From the NCBI RefSeq assembly GCF_000495795.1, contig NZ_AWGD01000044.1, forward strand, positions 1 to 61,784: a DNA stretch of 61,784 bases. The letters are read 5' to 3'. Shown piece after piece: positions 25,577 through 33,890 of this stretch. Position 1 is the first letter of the stretch. Every line of letters starts with the position of its first letter. The position numbers were made by a program, and so were the translations under genes. A model generated the notes under the pieces. That model made no database searches. It worked only from the letters and a program-made list of their open reading frames with translations, and was not told the DNA's origin. The DNA comes from Asticcacaulis sp. AC460. GTDB lineage: Bacteria; Pseudomonadota; Alphaproteobacteria; Caulobacterales; Caulobacteraceae.

Positions 25577-27222
25577 GAACCGGCGGACAGATCCTTGTCG
25601 ACCAACTGAAAATCCAGGGCGTCGAGCGCCTGACCTGCGTGCCGGGCGAAAGCTATCTCGCCGCGCTGGATGCCATGTACGGCAACGGCATGGACGTGCT
25701 GATCTGCCGCCACGAAGGCGGAGCGGCCATCATGGCCGAGGCCTATGGCAAGCTGACCGGCAAGCCCGGCATCTGTTTCGTCACGCGCGGCCCGGGCGCC
25801 ATGAATGCCGCCCATGGTGTCCACATCGCCCAGCACGATTCCACCCCGATGATCCTGTTCATCGGCCAGGTCGAGCGCGCCATGCTGGGCCGCGGCGCCT
25901 TCCAGGAGATGGATTACGAACAGGTCTTCGCCAGCGTCGCCAAGTGGGTGGTCGAAATCCACGATCCGAAGCGCATTCCCGAAATCATCGCCCGTGCTTT
26001 CCGCGTTGCCACGCAAGGGCGGCCCGGACCCGTGGTGATTTCGCTGCCCGAGGACATCCTGACCGAGATGGCCGAGGCCAATGATGCCGCTGCGGTGGTG
26101 CCGGCGCGGGCGGAGATGTCGATCACGCAGTTTCAGCAGGTCGAGCAGATGCTGTTGGGTGCGAAAAAGCCTTTGATCATCCTGGGCGGTTCGTGCTGGA
26201 GCGACGAAGGTTGCGCCGCTATCGCTGACTTTGCCGCGAAGTGGTCGCTGCCGGTGGCGACCGAATTCCGCCGCACGGCGCTGTTTCCCGCTAACCATCC
26301 GTCCTATGCCGGTGATCTCGGTTTCGGCCAGAATCCCAAGCTGTCGCAGCGAGTGAAAGAGGCCGACCTGCTGATCCTGCTGGGGGCGCGCATGGCTGAG
26401 GTGCCGTCGGCCAGCTATACGTTGATCGTTATCCCGCAGGCGAAGCAAAAGCTGATCCAAGTCTTCCCGGATGCCGCCGAGATCGGCCGGGTTTATCAGG
26501 CGGATGTGGGGATCGTTTGTGCGCCGGACAGCTTTGCCGGCTCGCTGAGCTGGATGAAGCCGCCGGTCGACAAGCCGTGGGCGCGCGAAACCGAAAACGC
26601 CCATATGGACTTCCTGATGTGGACGACCAAGCCGGCGAAACTGCCGGGCGATTTCCAGTATGGCGAGGTCATGGTGTGGCTGCGCGATACGCTGCCGGCG
26701 GATACGATTGTCTGCAACGGCGCCGGCAACTACGCCATCTGGCTGCACCGTCATTGGCGGCACACCCAGCCGCGCACCCAGGCCGCGCCAACCTGCGGCA
26801 GCGTCGGTTATTCGGTTCCGGCCGGGGTGATGGCCAAGCGGCAATATCCCGACCGCACCGTGGTCGTGTTTGCCGGCGACGGCTGTTTCCTGATGAACGG
26901 TAACGAGTTCGCCACGGCGATCCAGTACGATATTCGGGTGATCGTGATCGTGGTCGACAACGGCATGTACGGCACCATCCGCATGCACCAGGAGCGCGAT
27001 TATCCTCACCGCATGATCGGCACGGACCTGAAAAACCCCGACTTTGCGGCTTATGCGATGGCGTTCGGCGGCCATGGCGAGACGGTACGGACGACCGAAG
27101 AGTTCTATCCGGCGTTCGAGCGCGCCCGCGCCAGCGGAAAGCCCGCCATCATCCATTGCTACATCGACCCGCAGGCCATTACCCCGGCCAAGACGCTCGA
27201 TCAGATTGCGGCGGGCAGGTGA
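25573..27222 (+). CDS. Thiamine-diphosphate enzyme of the acetolactate synthase-like superfamily
   Basis: 549 residues. The ATG at 25573 is chosen for the ATGA overlap with the CoA-transferase stop and the GGAAAG before it; another ATG lies 12 bases upstream. Domains: PYR (about 1-170) with RHEGGAAIMAEAYGKLTGKPG and its catalytic Glu; a central domain (about 190-330); and PP (about 370-530) with GDGCFLMNGNEFATAIQYDIRVIVIVVDNGMYG, the GDG-N ThDP motif. Annotation by family would be acetolactate synthase large subunit, but there is no ilvN partner. Its place in a glutarate-forming operon suggests a 2-oxoacid decarboxylase or ligase, for instance on 2-oxoadipate. That is inference. Confidence 0.9.
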   Translation: MRTGGQILVDQLKIQGVERLTCVPGESYLAALDAMYGNGMDVLICRHEGGAAIMAEAYGKLTGKPGICFVTRGPGAMNAAHGVHIAQHDSTPMILFIGQVERAMLGRGAFQEMDYEQVFASVAKWVVEIHDPKRIPEIIARAFRVATQGRPGPVVISLPEDILTEMAEANDAAAVVPARAEMSITQFQQVEQMLLGAKKPLIILGGSCWSDEGCAAIADFAAKWSLPVATEFRRTALFPANHPSYAGDLGFGQNPKLSQRVKEADLLILLGARMAEVPSASYTLIVIPQAKQKLIQVFPDAAEIGRVYQADVGIVCAPDSFAGSLSWMKPPVDKPWARETENAHMDFLMWTTKPAKLPGDFQYGEVMVWLRDTLPADTIVCNGAGNYAIWLHRHWRHTQPRTQAAPTCGSVGYSVPAGVMAKRQYPDRTVVVFAGDGCFLMNGNEFATAIQYDIRVIVIVVDNGMYGTIRMHQERDYPHRMIGTDLKNPDFAAYAMAFGGHGETVRTTEEFYPAFERARASGKPAIIHCYIDPQAITPAKTLDQIAAGR

Positions 27223-27223
27223 C

Positions 27224-27850
27224 ATGGCCGAGGATTTTAGCCCCTTCGGTGATCTGTTCGAAACGCTGCCAGGGAGGGCGGTTCCGGGTTACCTTGAACT
27301 GCTTAATCTCCACGATGGACGGTCGGCCGTGTTGAGTCTTCGGAAGGCTTGTGCCACAGATCGGCAGGTCGTTTCGTCACAGGTTCGCGCGATGTTAGGC
27401 CATGTCAACTGGCGCGTTAAACTGGTTGCCGCATCCGCCATGATCGTCGGGAATTTGACCGAATGCCTGGATGAACTCTGGGCAGCCCTTGACCGGCCGT
27501 GCTGGACGTCTCCACAACTGGCCGCGACTGCTGCGTTGGTCGATCCTGATTTCCTCGACAAGGCCCATGTAAGGCTGAATAGGCGCTGCCCCATGGTTTC
27601 GGATCGGAACCCCACGCTTTCGGCGATTGCGCGACATGTCGCCATGGGGCCGGCCTCCGATGCCGGACATTCTGCCAAACTGTTCAGCGCTCTGTTTGCA
27701 CTTTGTCAGGAATTGAAGGCGTCTTGGCTAGTAGAGCTGGAGACGGAGGATGACGTCAAGGCTTTACTCGCCGCCGATAGGCACGACGGCGGTTCCATTG
27801 CCTTGGACTGGAAGGCAGAGATAACGACTCTGAAAAACCAGACCGCCTGA
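27224..27850 (+). CDS. Unknown protein, possibly HEAT-like helical repeats
   Basis: 208 residues from the ATG one base after the upstream stop. It looks mostly alpha-helical with repeated short helical pairs (LSLRKACATDRQVVSSQVRAMLGHVNWRVKLVAASAMIVGNL, ELWAALDRPCWTSPQLAATAALVDPDFLDKAHVRL), which resembles a HEAT/Armadillo-type scaffold. There is no signal peptide, membrane segment or known catalytic motif. Its composition looks less GC-biased than the surrounding enzymes. It is co-transcribed after the ThDP enzyme, but no function can be assigned. Confidence 0.7.
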   Translation: MAEDFSPFGDLFETLPGRAVPGYLELLNLHDGRSAVLSLRKACATDRQVVSSQVRAMLGHVNWRVKLVAASAMIVGNLTECLDELWAALDRPCWTSPQLAATAALVDPDFLDKAHVRLNRRCPMVSDRNPTLSAIARHVAMGPASDAGHSAKLFSALFALCQELKASWLVELETEDDVKALLAADRHDGGSIALDWKAEITTLKNQTA

Positions 27851-27865
27851 AACGGCTTAGATAAC

Positions 27866-27880
27866 TGGAAATTATTTCCA
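27866..27880. promoter_or_regulatory. IclR-type operator upstream of the IclR gene
   Basis: TGGAAATTATTTCCA is a perfect 7-1-7 palindrome and fits the E. coli IclR consensus TGGAAATNATTTCCA as I remember it. It sits 19 bases before the start of an IclR-family gene and 15 after the preceding stop, which suggests autoregulation. Confidence 0.75.
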
Positions 27881-27899
27881 TTCTTGTTACCCTGTTTGA

Positions 27900-28712
27900 A
27901 TGGAACCTATTCGCCGCCCGCGCGGCCGCCCGCGCGAAGACAAGACCGACCCAAAGACCAACCAATCGCTCGAAAAGGCGCTCAGCCTGCTGAAGGTGCT
28001 GTCGGCGCATGACGGCATGACCTTGACCGATCTGTCGGCCGCCGCCGATCAACCGCCGTCGACCGTTCACCGCCTGCTCGGAACCTTGTCAGCCAACGAT
28101 TTCGTGGCCTTCGACGAAGCCACCCAGACCTGGGCCATCGGTATCGAATCCCTGCGCGTTGGCATGGCGTTCCAGCGCCGCAACAAAATCCTGCTGGCCG
28201 GACGTCCGATCATGACCGCCCTGATGGAGGCTATCGGCGAGACGGTCAACATGGCCATGCTGGACCGCTTTCAGGTTGTCTTCGTCACCCAGGTCGAATG
28301 CGAAGCGCCCATCCGCGCCTTTTTCCGCATCGGAGAACGCCGGCCAGCCTATGCTTCGGGCATCGGCAAGGCGCTACTGGCTCACCTGCCGGCGTCGCGC
28401 CTGGATCCGTTTCTGAAGACAGAAAAGCTGACGGCCCTGACTCCGGCAACCCTGGCCGATCCGGTGGCGTTGCGTGGGGATCTGGAGGCGATACGCACGC
28501 GCGGCTGGTCGCTCGACAACGAGGAAGCGACGCCCGGTATGCGCTGTATTGCTGCGCCGATCTTCAACGAGTTCGGCGAGGCCCGCGCCGGCATTTCCTT
28601 GTCCGGTCCGGCTTCGCGCCTGACGGACGATCGGATTGCGGCCCTCGGCACCCAGGTCAAAGCGGCTGCCGATAGTATCTCCGACCTGATCGGCGGACGG
28701 CTGCTGTCATGA
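27900..28712 (+). CDS. IclR-family transcriptional regulator
   Basis: 270 residues. A basic N-terminal tail RRPRGRPRE precedes a winged HTH at about 24-85 (SLEKALSLLKVLSAHDGMTLTDLSAAADQPPSTVHRLLGTL). The IclR effector domain follows (IGETVNMAMLDRFQVVFVTQVE, RRPAYASGIGKALLAHLP, RGWSLDNEEATPGMRCIAAPIFNEFGEARAGISLSGP). It lies at the end of the catabolic region on the same strand and has its own operator-like palindrome. It probably controls itself and perhaps the upstream operon in response to a small acid. Confidence 0.95.
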   Translation: MEPIRRPRGRPREDKTDPKTNQSLEKALSLLKVLSAHDGMTLTDLSAAADQPPSTVHRLLGTLSANDFVAFDEATQTWAIGIESLRVGMAFQRRNKILLAGRPIMTALMEAIGETVNMAMLDRFQVVFVTQVECEAPIRAFFRIGERRPAYASGIGKALLAHLPASRLDPFLKTEKLTALTPATLADPVALRGDLEAIRTRGWSLDNEEATPGMRCIAAPIFNEFGEARAGISLSGPASRLTDDRIAALGTQVKAAADSISDLIGGRLLS

Positions 28713-28743
28713 TTGAGCGGCAAGCGGCCGTAGGACAGTGGGT

Positions 28744-29304
28744 ATGACGCACCTCGCCTTTGAAACACCCGATCATCTGTACGAATGGCTTAGGGCCAAC
28801 CATGCCACTGCCACCGAGCTATGGGTCCGGATGTACAAAAAAGCGAGCGGCACACCTTCGGTCAATTGGGAGGACTGCGTCGTCACGGCGCTGGCCTGGG
28901 GCTGGATCGACGGCGTGAGACGGCCACTGGACGAGGTGTCGTTCATTCAGCGGCTTTCGCCGCGGCGCGCTAAATCGAGCTGGTCGCAAAAGAACCGCGA
29001 CCATGTCGACCGGTTGATCGCCGAGGGGAGGATGCAGCCTTCAGGCCTGGAGCATGTTGAGGCCGCAAAGGCCGACGGGCGTTGGGATGCGGCCTATGCG
29101 CCGGCGTCGCAAATGGTCTTGCCGGAGGACTTCCTGGACCGGTTGCGGGAAAATCCGCCGGCGCAGACCTACTTCGATACCCTGTCGCGCAGTGCGATAT
29201 TCACCATCTATTTCAGGCTTCATTCTGCCAAGCGGCCGGAAACGCGCGCCAAACGTCTGGACGATATCCTGGAACGGTTGTCGCGCGGCGAAACCTGGAC
29301 CTGA
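28744..29304 (+). CDS. YdeI/OmpD-associated-family protein
   Basis: 186 residues. The pattern is that of the YdeI family: F-ETPDHLYEWLRANHATATELWVRMYKKASGTPSVNWEDCVVTALAWGWIDGVRRPLDEVSFIQRLSPRRAKSSWSQKNRDHVDRLIAEGRM. The C-terminal part (PEDFLDRLRENPPAQTYFDTLSRSAIFTIYFRLHSAKRPETRAKRLDDILERL) is also typical. Homologues are described as protecting against bacteriocins or antimicrobial peptides, but the biochemical role is unclear. The ATG is used in preference to a GTG two codons earlier. There are no obvious operon partners. Confidence 0.88.
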   Translation: MTHLAFETPDHLYEWLRANHATATELWVRMYKKASGTPSVNWEDCVVTALAWGWIDGVRRPLDEVSFIQRLSPRRAKSSWSQKNRDHVDRLIAEGRMQPSGLEHVEAAKADGRWDAAYAPASQMVLPEDFLDRLRENPPAQTYFDTLSRSAIFTIYFRLHSAKRPETRAKRLDDILERLSRGETWT

Positions 29305-29474
29305 CCTCTTGCCTTTCGTTGCCGATGCGACTATGTAGCGGCTCTGCGGCCGTTCAGGACGGCCCGGCCCCACGAAAGGCGCAAGCCCTCCTGACGCGTA
29401 ACCTGCGACCACAATTCGCTCTTTTGCGGCCTTCTCGGGATGGGGAAAAGGCCGGTATGCAAAGGAGATTTCCC

Positions 29475-29969
29475 ATGCCGGATACGGCCTCCCCTACCCT
29501 CGACCACTATAAACGCGACGCCGCGCGCCTGTTGAAACAGGCCCGTGCCGGCGACGCCACGGCGTTGCAACGCTTCCAGCGTCTCGATAATCCGCCGGCT
29601 GAGATTCAGCTCAAGCATGCCCTGGCCGTCGTCGCCGGTGAAGCCGGACATGACAGCTGGACGGATTTGAAGCAGGCAAGTGGACTCGATTTTTCAGAGT
29701 TTTTCGGCGGTCACGGCCTGCGCGACAGCCTCAATCCGTGGTTCAACAACTACGATGAAGCCAAGGCATTTCAGACGGAAAACGGCGGTGTGCTGTTGCC
29801 GTACCGGCACCATTTCTTCGTCAGTTCGACGGCTATGCTGGCGCGGCTGGGCTTCGAGGAAGACCATGCCGACTGGCAGGCCATAGGCTTTGACTTCGTG
29901 CGTCCGGCTTCGGCCGAGGCGCAAACGCGGATCAAGGCCGGGTTGCAGCGCCGGTTCACATCGGCCTGA
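29475..29969 (+). CDS. Unknown cytoplasmic protein with a KRDAARLLKQARAGD N-terminal helix domain
   Basis: 164 residues from an ATG with AAAGGAGA eight bases upstream. The first 70 residues (YKRDAARLLKQARAGDATALQRFQRLDN...ALAVVAGEAGHDSWTDLKQ) resemble the helical leader seen before ankyrin repeats in many alphaproteobacterial proteins. No ankyrin repeat follows. The C-terminal part (SLNPWFNNYDEAKAFQTENGGVLLPYRHHFFV...LGFEEDHADWQAIGFDFVRP) is not recognised. The 3' end overlaps the convergent LytTR regulator by 14 bases. Confidence 0.75.
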   Translation: MPDTASPTLDHYKRDAARLLKQARAGDATALQRFQRLDNPPAEIQLKHALAVVAGEAGHDSWTDLKQASGLDFSEFFGGHGLRDSLNPWFNNYDEAKAFQTENGGVLLPYRHHFFVSSTAMLARLGFEEDHADWQAIGFDFVRPASAEAQTRIKAGLQRRFTSA

Positions 29970-30699
29970 AGCGGTCCTGGAAGGCAGCGCTGACCGGAAC
30001 GGTTTCGGCGCTGCCGTGCAGCAGGATCTTCAGCCGGCCATCCTCGTCCTTGCGTATGGCGCGGATGGCCGGCACCCGCACAATGGCGCTGCGGTGGACC
30101 TGCCAGAAAATTTCCGGATCCAGTTGATTTATAAGCTCTTTCAAGGGCGTACGGATATGGGCCGAGCCCGCCGCCGTCAGGACGCAGGTGTATTTGTCCT
30201 CCGACCGGAAGGCCAGGACATCGTCGACCGCGATCATGCGGATGGTGTCGCCCGAACTGGCCGAGATCCAGCTCATGCGGCGGGTGGGCGGTAGCAGGTT
30301 AGCCTTCAGGGTCGCCAGGAGGGTGGCGGTGTCGGCGCGGTCATGATCCTCCAAACGCTTACGGATACGGGCGATGGTGGTGATCAGGCGGTCGCGTTTG
30401 ACCGGTTTCAGCAAATAGTCGACGGCGCCGTCCTCGAAGGCCTTGACGGCGAACTCGTCATAGGCAGTGATGAAGACGACATGGGCGGCGCCGGCGGCGC
30501 GGGCGACCTCCAGGCCGCTCAGGCCGGGCATGCGGATGTCGAGGAAGGCAACGTCGAAGTCGTTGCTTTGTAAGGCTTCCAGGGCGGAGAAGCCGTCTTC
30601 GCACTCGGTGACAATGAGGTCCGGCCACAGTTCGGCCAGCAGGGTGCGCAGCTCGTGGCGCTGGGCGCCTTCGTCCTCGGCGATCAGGCCCGTGGTCAT
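29956..30699 (-). CDS. LytTR-family response regulator
   Basis: 247 residues. The receiver domain has acidic EDE (8-10), phospho-acceptor Asp54 in AFLDIRMPGLSG and the conserved Lys in YLLKPVKRDRL. The LytTR DNA-binding domain occupies about 145-245 (DTIRMIAVDDVLAFRSEDKYTCVLTAAGSAHIRTPLKELINQLDPEIFWQVHRSAIVR). Its start overlaps the stop of the histidine kinase gene by 4 bases. LytTR proteins bind pairs of short direct repeats; the target here is unknown. Confidence 0.96.
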   Translation of the reverse strand: MTTGLIAEDEGAQRHELRTLLAELWPDLIVTECEDGFSALEALQSNDFDVAFLDIRMPGLSGLEVARAAGAAHVVFITAYDEFAVKAFEDGAVDYLLKPVKRDRLITTIARIRKRLEDHDRADTATLLATLKANLLPPTRRMSWISASSGDTIRMIAVDDVLAFRSEDKYTCVLTAAGSAHIRTPLKELINQLDPEIFWQVHRSAIVRVPAIRAIRKDEDGRLKILLHGSAETVPVSAAFQDRFRPM

Positions 30700-31877
30700 G
30701 CGGGAATCCTTATGACAGCCGCGGTTCCGCCGGTTTCGCGGCCGGTGATTTCGAGCGAAGCCTCGTCGCCGAAGCGGTTGCGGAGTTGGGCGCGGACATT
30801 GGCCAAGCCTAAGCCGTGGCTGGGTCCAGGCGTCAGGCCGGCGCCGTCGTCTTCGACCGAGACGGTCAATTTGTCGGTGAGGTGAGCGCGGATGGCGATC
30901 TCGCCGGGACCGGGTTTCGGCTCGATGCCGTGCTTGACCGCGTTCTCGACCAGGGAGATCAGAATGAGGGGTGGAAACGGGTGTGCACGTACCTCATCGG
31001 ATATGTCGAGGATGATCCGAATACGGCCCTCAATTCGAATATTCATTAATTCCAGATAACGGGAACAGATATCGACCTGTTTGCCGAGGGTGGCGTCTTC
31101 AAGAGTCGTCTCGCGGAAGGTCGGAAGGGTCGACCTGAGATAGTCGGCCAGGGCGTCGATCGTCGTCGCGGCGCGCTTCGGGTCGGTGGCGACCAGCGAG
31201 CGGACCGAGGCCAGGGTGTTGAACAGGAAGTGCGGCTCGACCTGGGCCTGGAGGACGGCCAAGCGCAGGTCGGCGGCATCGCGTTCGCTGCGCAGGGTGG
31301 CGACCTGTTGTTGCGCAGCATGGGCCGCCAGGCGCCGACGTTCGCTTAAGTATTGAAACAGGGCGAAGCCGCCCCCAACGGCCACCAGGACCAGGGTGCC
31401 GCCGTCCAGACTGAAGCGCAGGACGGCGGAGATCAGCAGGAAGACATCGGGTATCTCCATCGGGTGGCCCCGGAAGGGCACCATGAGGTAGTCGTGGTAC
31501 CTGTCGACCCAGGTGTCGGCCAGCTTGGCGATGAACAGGCCGAGCAGCAGGGCGATGACGACCAGGATGCGCTCGAATTTGAGGGGCAGGCCGATATAGC
31601 GGACACCTGTGGCCAGCAGCGGCCCGGCGCTGACCATGATCAGGCCGCACAGGCAGGCGACGGCGGCCAGGGCCGGCCAGTCGCCCAGGGCGTTCATGCC
31701 GAAGCCGTGCCACGAGGCATAGCCGGTGCCATAGACCAGGGCGACCGGCCAGAACACCCAGCCGCGGCGTAGCCACCACGACCACGAGAAGGTCGGGTAC
31801 ATGTCGTGGCGCCGCCACCATTCGCGGCCTGTCGTGTCGGGCGGAAGCGGCGTGTCGAGGTGGGTCAGGTGAGTCAT
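30696..31877 (-). CDS. LytS-type sensor histidine kinase
   Basis: 393 residues. Four hydrophobic segments occur between about 38 and 180 (VFWPVALVYGTGYASWHGFG, PALAAVACLCGLIMVSAGPLL, ILVVIALLLGLFIAKLA, TLVLVAVGGGFALFQYL). A coiled linker follows, then the His_kinase domain with AQVEPHFLFNTLASVRSLV (phospho-His216) and an HATPase_c domain (LISLVENAVKHGIEPKPGPG, VEDDGAGLTPGPSHGLGLANVRAQL). There is no large extracytoplasmic sensor, so it probably senses within the membrane. It is paired with the downstream LytTR regulator. Confidence 0.95.
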   Translation of the reverse strand: MTHLTHLDTPLPPDTTGREWWRRHDMYPTFSWSWWLRRGWVFWPVALVYGTGYASWHGFGMNALGDWPALAAVACLCGLIMVSAGPLLATGVRYIGLPLKFERILVVIALLLGLFIAKLADTWVDRYHDYLMVPFRGHPMEIPDVFLLISAVLRFSLDGGTLVLVAVGGGFALFQYLSERRRLAAHAAQQQVATLRSERDAADLRLAVLQAQVEPHFLFNTLASVRSLVATDPKRAATTIDALADYLRSTLPTFRETTLEDATLGKQVDICSRYLELMNIRIEGRIRIILDISDEVRAHPFPPLILISLVENAVKHGIEPKPGPGEIAIRAHLTDKLTVSVEDDGAGLTPGPSHGLGLANVRAQLRNRFGDEASLEITGRETGGTAAVIRIPA

Positions 31878-32021
31878 AAGCCATCATAACCGGTTCCGGG
31901 GACGATCGCACCTGCGTCCGTCCGGCGTGGGCGGCGTTCATCCGGCAAAGGCTGGGTTTCGTCGCATCGGCCGTTTGGGCGAGCGGATCGGTCGTAGGTT
32001 GTGGCATCCAAGGAGGCTGTC

Positions 32022-32882
32022 ATGATCCGAACCTTAACCCTTGCGCTTTTCGCTTTTGCGGGCACCGCCCAGGCGGGCGATATGCGTGTGTCACAGCCGT
32101 GGCTGGCTGCCCATGCCCAGGATAGCGACCTGGTGTTGCTGCATGTCGGCGACAAAGGGCGGTACAAGAAGAAGCACATCCCCGGCGCACGTCATGTCGA
32201 TCTCGACGATATCTCGGTCGAGGCGGGTGGTTTGAGCCTGCAGATGCCGGCGCCGGCCGACCTGAAGGCGCGTCTGGAGAAGCTGGGGATCTCGGACCGG
32301 TCGCGGGTGGTGGTCTATTACGACGAGGATTGGGTGTCGCCGGCGACGCGGGTGGTGTTTACGCTTTATGCGGCGGGTCTGGGCGAGCGGGTGTCTTTGC
32401 TGGATGGCGGGCTGACGCACTGGAAGGGGGCGGTGAGCGACAAGGCGCCGGCGGTAACGGCGGGCCGGCTGTCCGAGTTGCGCATGTTGCCGGTGGTGGT
32501 CGATCATGGCTTTGTCCAGGCGCATCTGAAGGCGCCGGGTTATGACATCATCGATGCCCGGGCGGCGATGTTCTATGATGGGCTGCATGCCGGGGGACCG
32601 ATGGGCCATCAGAAGAAGGGCCATATTCCGGGCGCGAAGAACCTGCCGTTTTCCAGCTTCAATAATGACGACCTGACCCTGAAGACCACGGCGCAGTTCA
32701 AGGCTTTGTTCGCCGCGGCGGGGGTGAAGCCCGGCGACAAGGTCATCGTCTATTGCCATATCGGCCAGCAGGCGACCGAGGTGTTGTTCGCCGCGCGCGA
32801 AGCCGGTGTCGATGCTGTGCTCTATGACGGCTCGTTCGAAGACTGGGCACTGCGCAATGCCCCCGTCACGACGGATAAGTGA
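32022..32882 (+). CDS. Exported tandem rhodanese sulfurtransferase
   Basis: 286 residues from an ATG after AAGGAGGCTGTC. The signal peptide is MIRTLTLALFAFAGTAQA. There are two rhodanese domains. The N-terminal one (RYKKKHIPGARHVDLDD, VVVYYDEDWVSPATR) has no Cys in the active loop. The C-terminal one has YCHIGQQATE with catalytic Cys245, as in thiosulfate:cyanide and 3-mercaptopyruvate sulfurtransferases. It should act in the periplasm and transfer sulfane sulfur. It heads an operon with YeeE/YedE transporter halves, so it may prepare or receive the sulfur species they carry. Confidence 0.92.
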   Translation: MIRTLTLALFAFAGTAQAGDMRVSQPWLAAHAQDSDLVLLHVGDKGRYKKKHIPGARHVDLDDISVEAGGLSLQMPAPADLKARLEKLGISDRSRVVVYYDEDWVSPATRVVFTLYAAGLGERVSLLDGGLTHWKGAVSDKAPAVTAGRLSELRMLPVVVDHGFVQAHLKAPGYDIIDARAAMFYDGLHAGGPMGHQKKGHIPGAKNLPFSSFNNDDLTLKTTAQFKALFAAAGVKPGDKVIVYCHIGQQATEVLFAAREAGVDAVLYDGSFEDWALRNAPVTTDK

Positions 32883-32883
32883 T

Positions 32884-33354
32884 ATGCGCGACTATACAAA
32901 TCCGTATGTGGCGGGCGTCGGGCTGGGCCTGGTCCTGCTGGCCTGTTTCGTGGTCGCCGGCCAGGGGCTGGGGGCGTCGGGCGCGTTTGCCGAGGCGGCC
33001 AGCGCTGCGGTCACGACGCGCAATGCCTATTTCGACAGCTACCGTCAGGACGGTGTTGGCTGGATCGTCTGGGAAGTGGCCGGCATCGTGGTAGGCGCTG
33101 CGGTGTCGGCCCTGATGGCCGGGCGTTTTAAGTGGCAGGTGGCGCGCGGGCCTGTGGGGGTTGGGTCGCGGCTGGGGGCGGCCTTGGCGGGTGGCGTGGT
33201 TATGGGTGTCGGGGCGGTTTTGGCGCGTGGCTGCACCAGCGGCCAGGCTTTGACGGGTGGGGCGTTGCTCAGCGTCGGTAGCTGGGCGTTTATGATCGCC
33301 GTCTTCGTCGCCGGGTTCGCCGTGGCGCCGCTTCTGCGGAGGCTGTGGTCATGA
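32884..33354 (+). CDS. YeeE/YedE-family sulfur transporter, first half
   Basis: 156 residues, starting one base after the rhodanese stop. Four hydrophobic helices. The second half has the family signature GVGAVLARGCTSGQALTGGALLSVGSWAFM with the conserved Cys used in thiosulfate relay in YeeE/TsuA-like proteins. An N-terminal segment (GLGASGAFAEAASA) is also typical. It probably pairs with the next gene product to make one full transporter for thiosulfate or a related sulfur compound. It overlaps the next gene by 4 bases (ATGA). Confidence 0.9.
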   Translation: MRDYTNPYVAGVGLGLVLLACFVVAGQGLGASGAFAEAASAAVTTRNAYFDSYRQDGVGWIVWEVAGIVVGAAVSALMAGRFKWQVARGPVGVGSRLGAALAGGVVMGVGAVLARGCTSGQALTGGALLSVGSWAFMIAVFVAGFAVAPLLRRLWS

Positions 33355-33890
33355 ACGAGATCGTTGTGGCTTTGGTGATCGGCGGGGCGTTCGGGTTTGC
33401 GTTGGAGCGCGCTGGTTTGGGCGATGCGGTCAAGCTGGCCGGGCAGTTCTATCTGCGCGATTTTACCGTGGTGAAGGTGATGTTTTCCGCCATCGTCACA
33501 GCCATGCTGGGACTGTTCTGGCTGGGACGACTGGGGGTGATCGATCTGGCGGCGGTGGCTGTGCCGGAGACCTGGCTGGTGCCGCAGGTGGTGGGTGGTC
33601 TGGTGTTCGGGGTGGGGTTCGTGCTGTGCGGATTGTGTCCGGGGACGTCATGCGTCGCGGCGGCTTCGGGGCGGTTCGATGGTTTGGCGACGGTGGTTGG
33701 CTTGTTTGGCGGGGTATTGCTGGCAGGGTTGGCCTGGCCGGTGATCGGCGGCTTTTATGAGACGACGGGCATGGGCGTGTTGACCCTGCCGCGGTTGACC
33801 GGCCTGCCCTATGCGGTGGTTGTCGCCGCGGTGACTGTGGTCGCGTTGGGGGTGTTTGCCGGGATTGAGAAATTCGGGAGGCGGTCATGA
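33351..33890 (+). CDS. YeeE/YedE-family sulfur transporter, second half
   Basis: 179 residues. The start is set by the ATGA overlap; a GTG six bases upstream is the alternative. Five hydrophobic helices. The family signature is GFALERAGLGDAVKLAGQFYLRDFTVVKVMFSAIVTAMLG, and VGFVLCGLCPGTSCVAAASGRFDGL has three Cys in the relay loop. Together with the preceding half it matches the split (YeeE-YedE) form of the transporter. The stop overlaps the following rhodanese-like gene by 4 bases. Confidence 0.92.
   Translation: MNEIVVALVIGGAFGFALERAGLGDAVKLAGQFYLRDFTVVKVMFSAIVTAMLGLFWLGRLGVIDLAAVAVPETWLVPQVVGGLVFGVGFVLCGLCPGTSCVAAASGRFDGLATVVGLFGGVLLAGLAWPVIGGFYETTGMGVLTLPRLTGLPYAVVVAAVTVVALGVFAGIEKFGRRS

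Noticed and set aside
25573..27222. Acetolactate synthase for branched-chain amino acid synthesis (ilvB)
   Set aside because: No small subunit or ilv genes lie nearby, and the gene overlaps a CoA-transferase of a glutarate-type operon. The superfamily call is kept, the ilvB name is not.
25378..27225. A 615-codon minus-strand open frame opposite the ThDP enzyme
   Set aside because: Antisense shadow; the plus-strand protein has full ThDP-enzyme motifs and operon overlaps.
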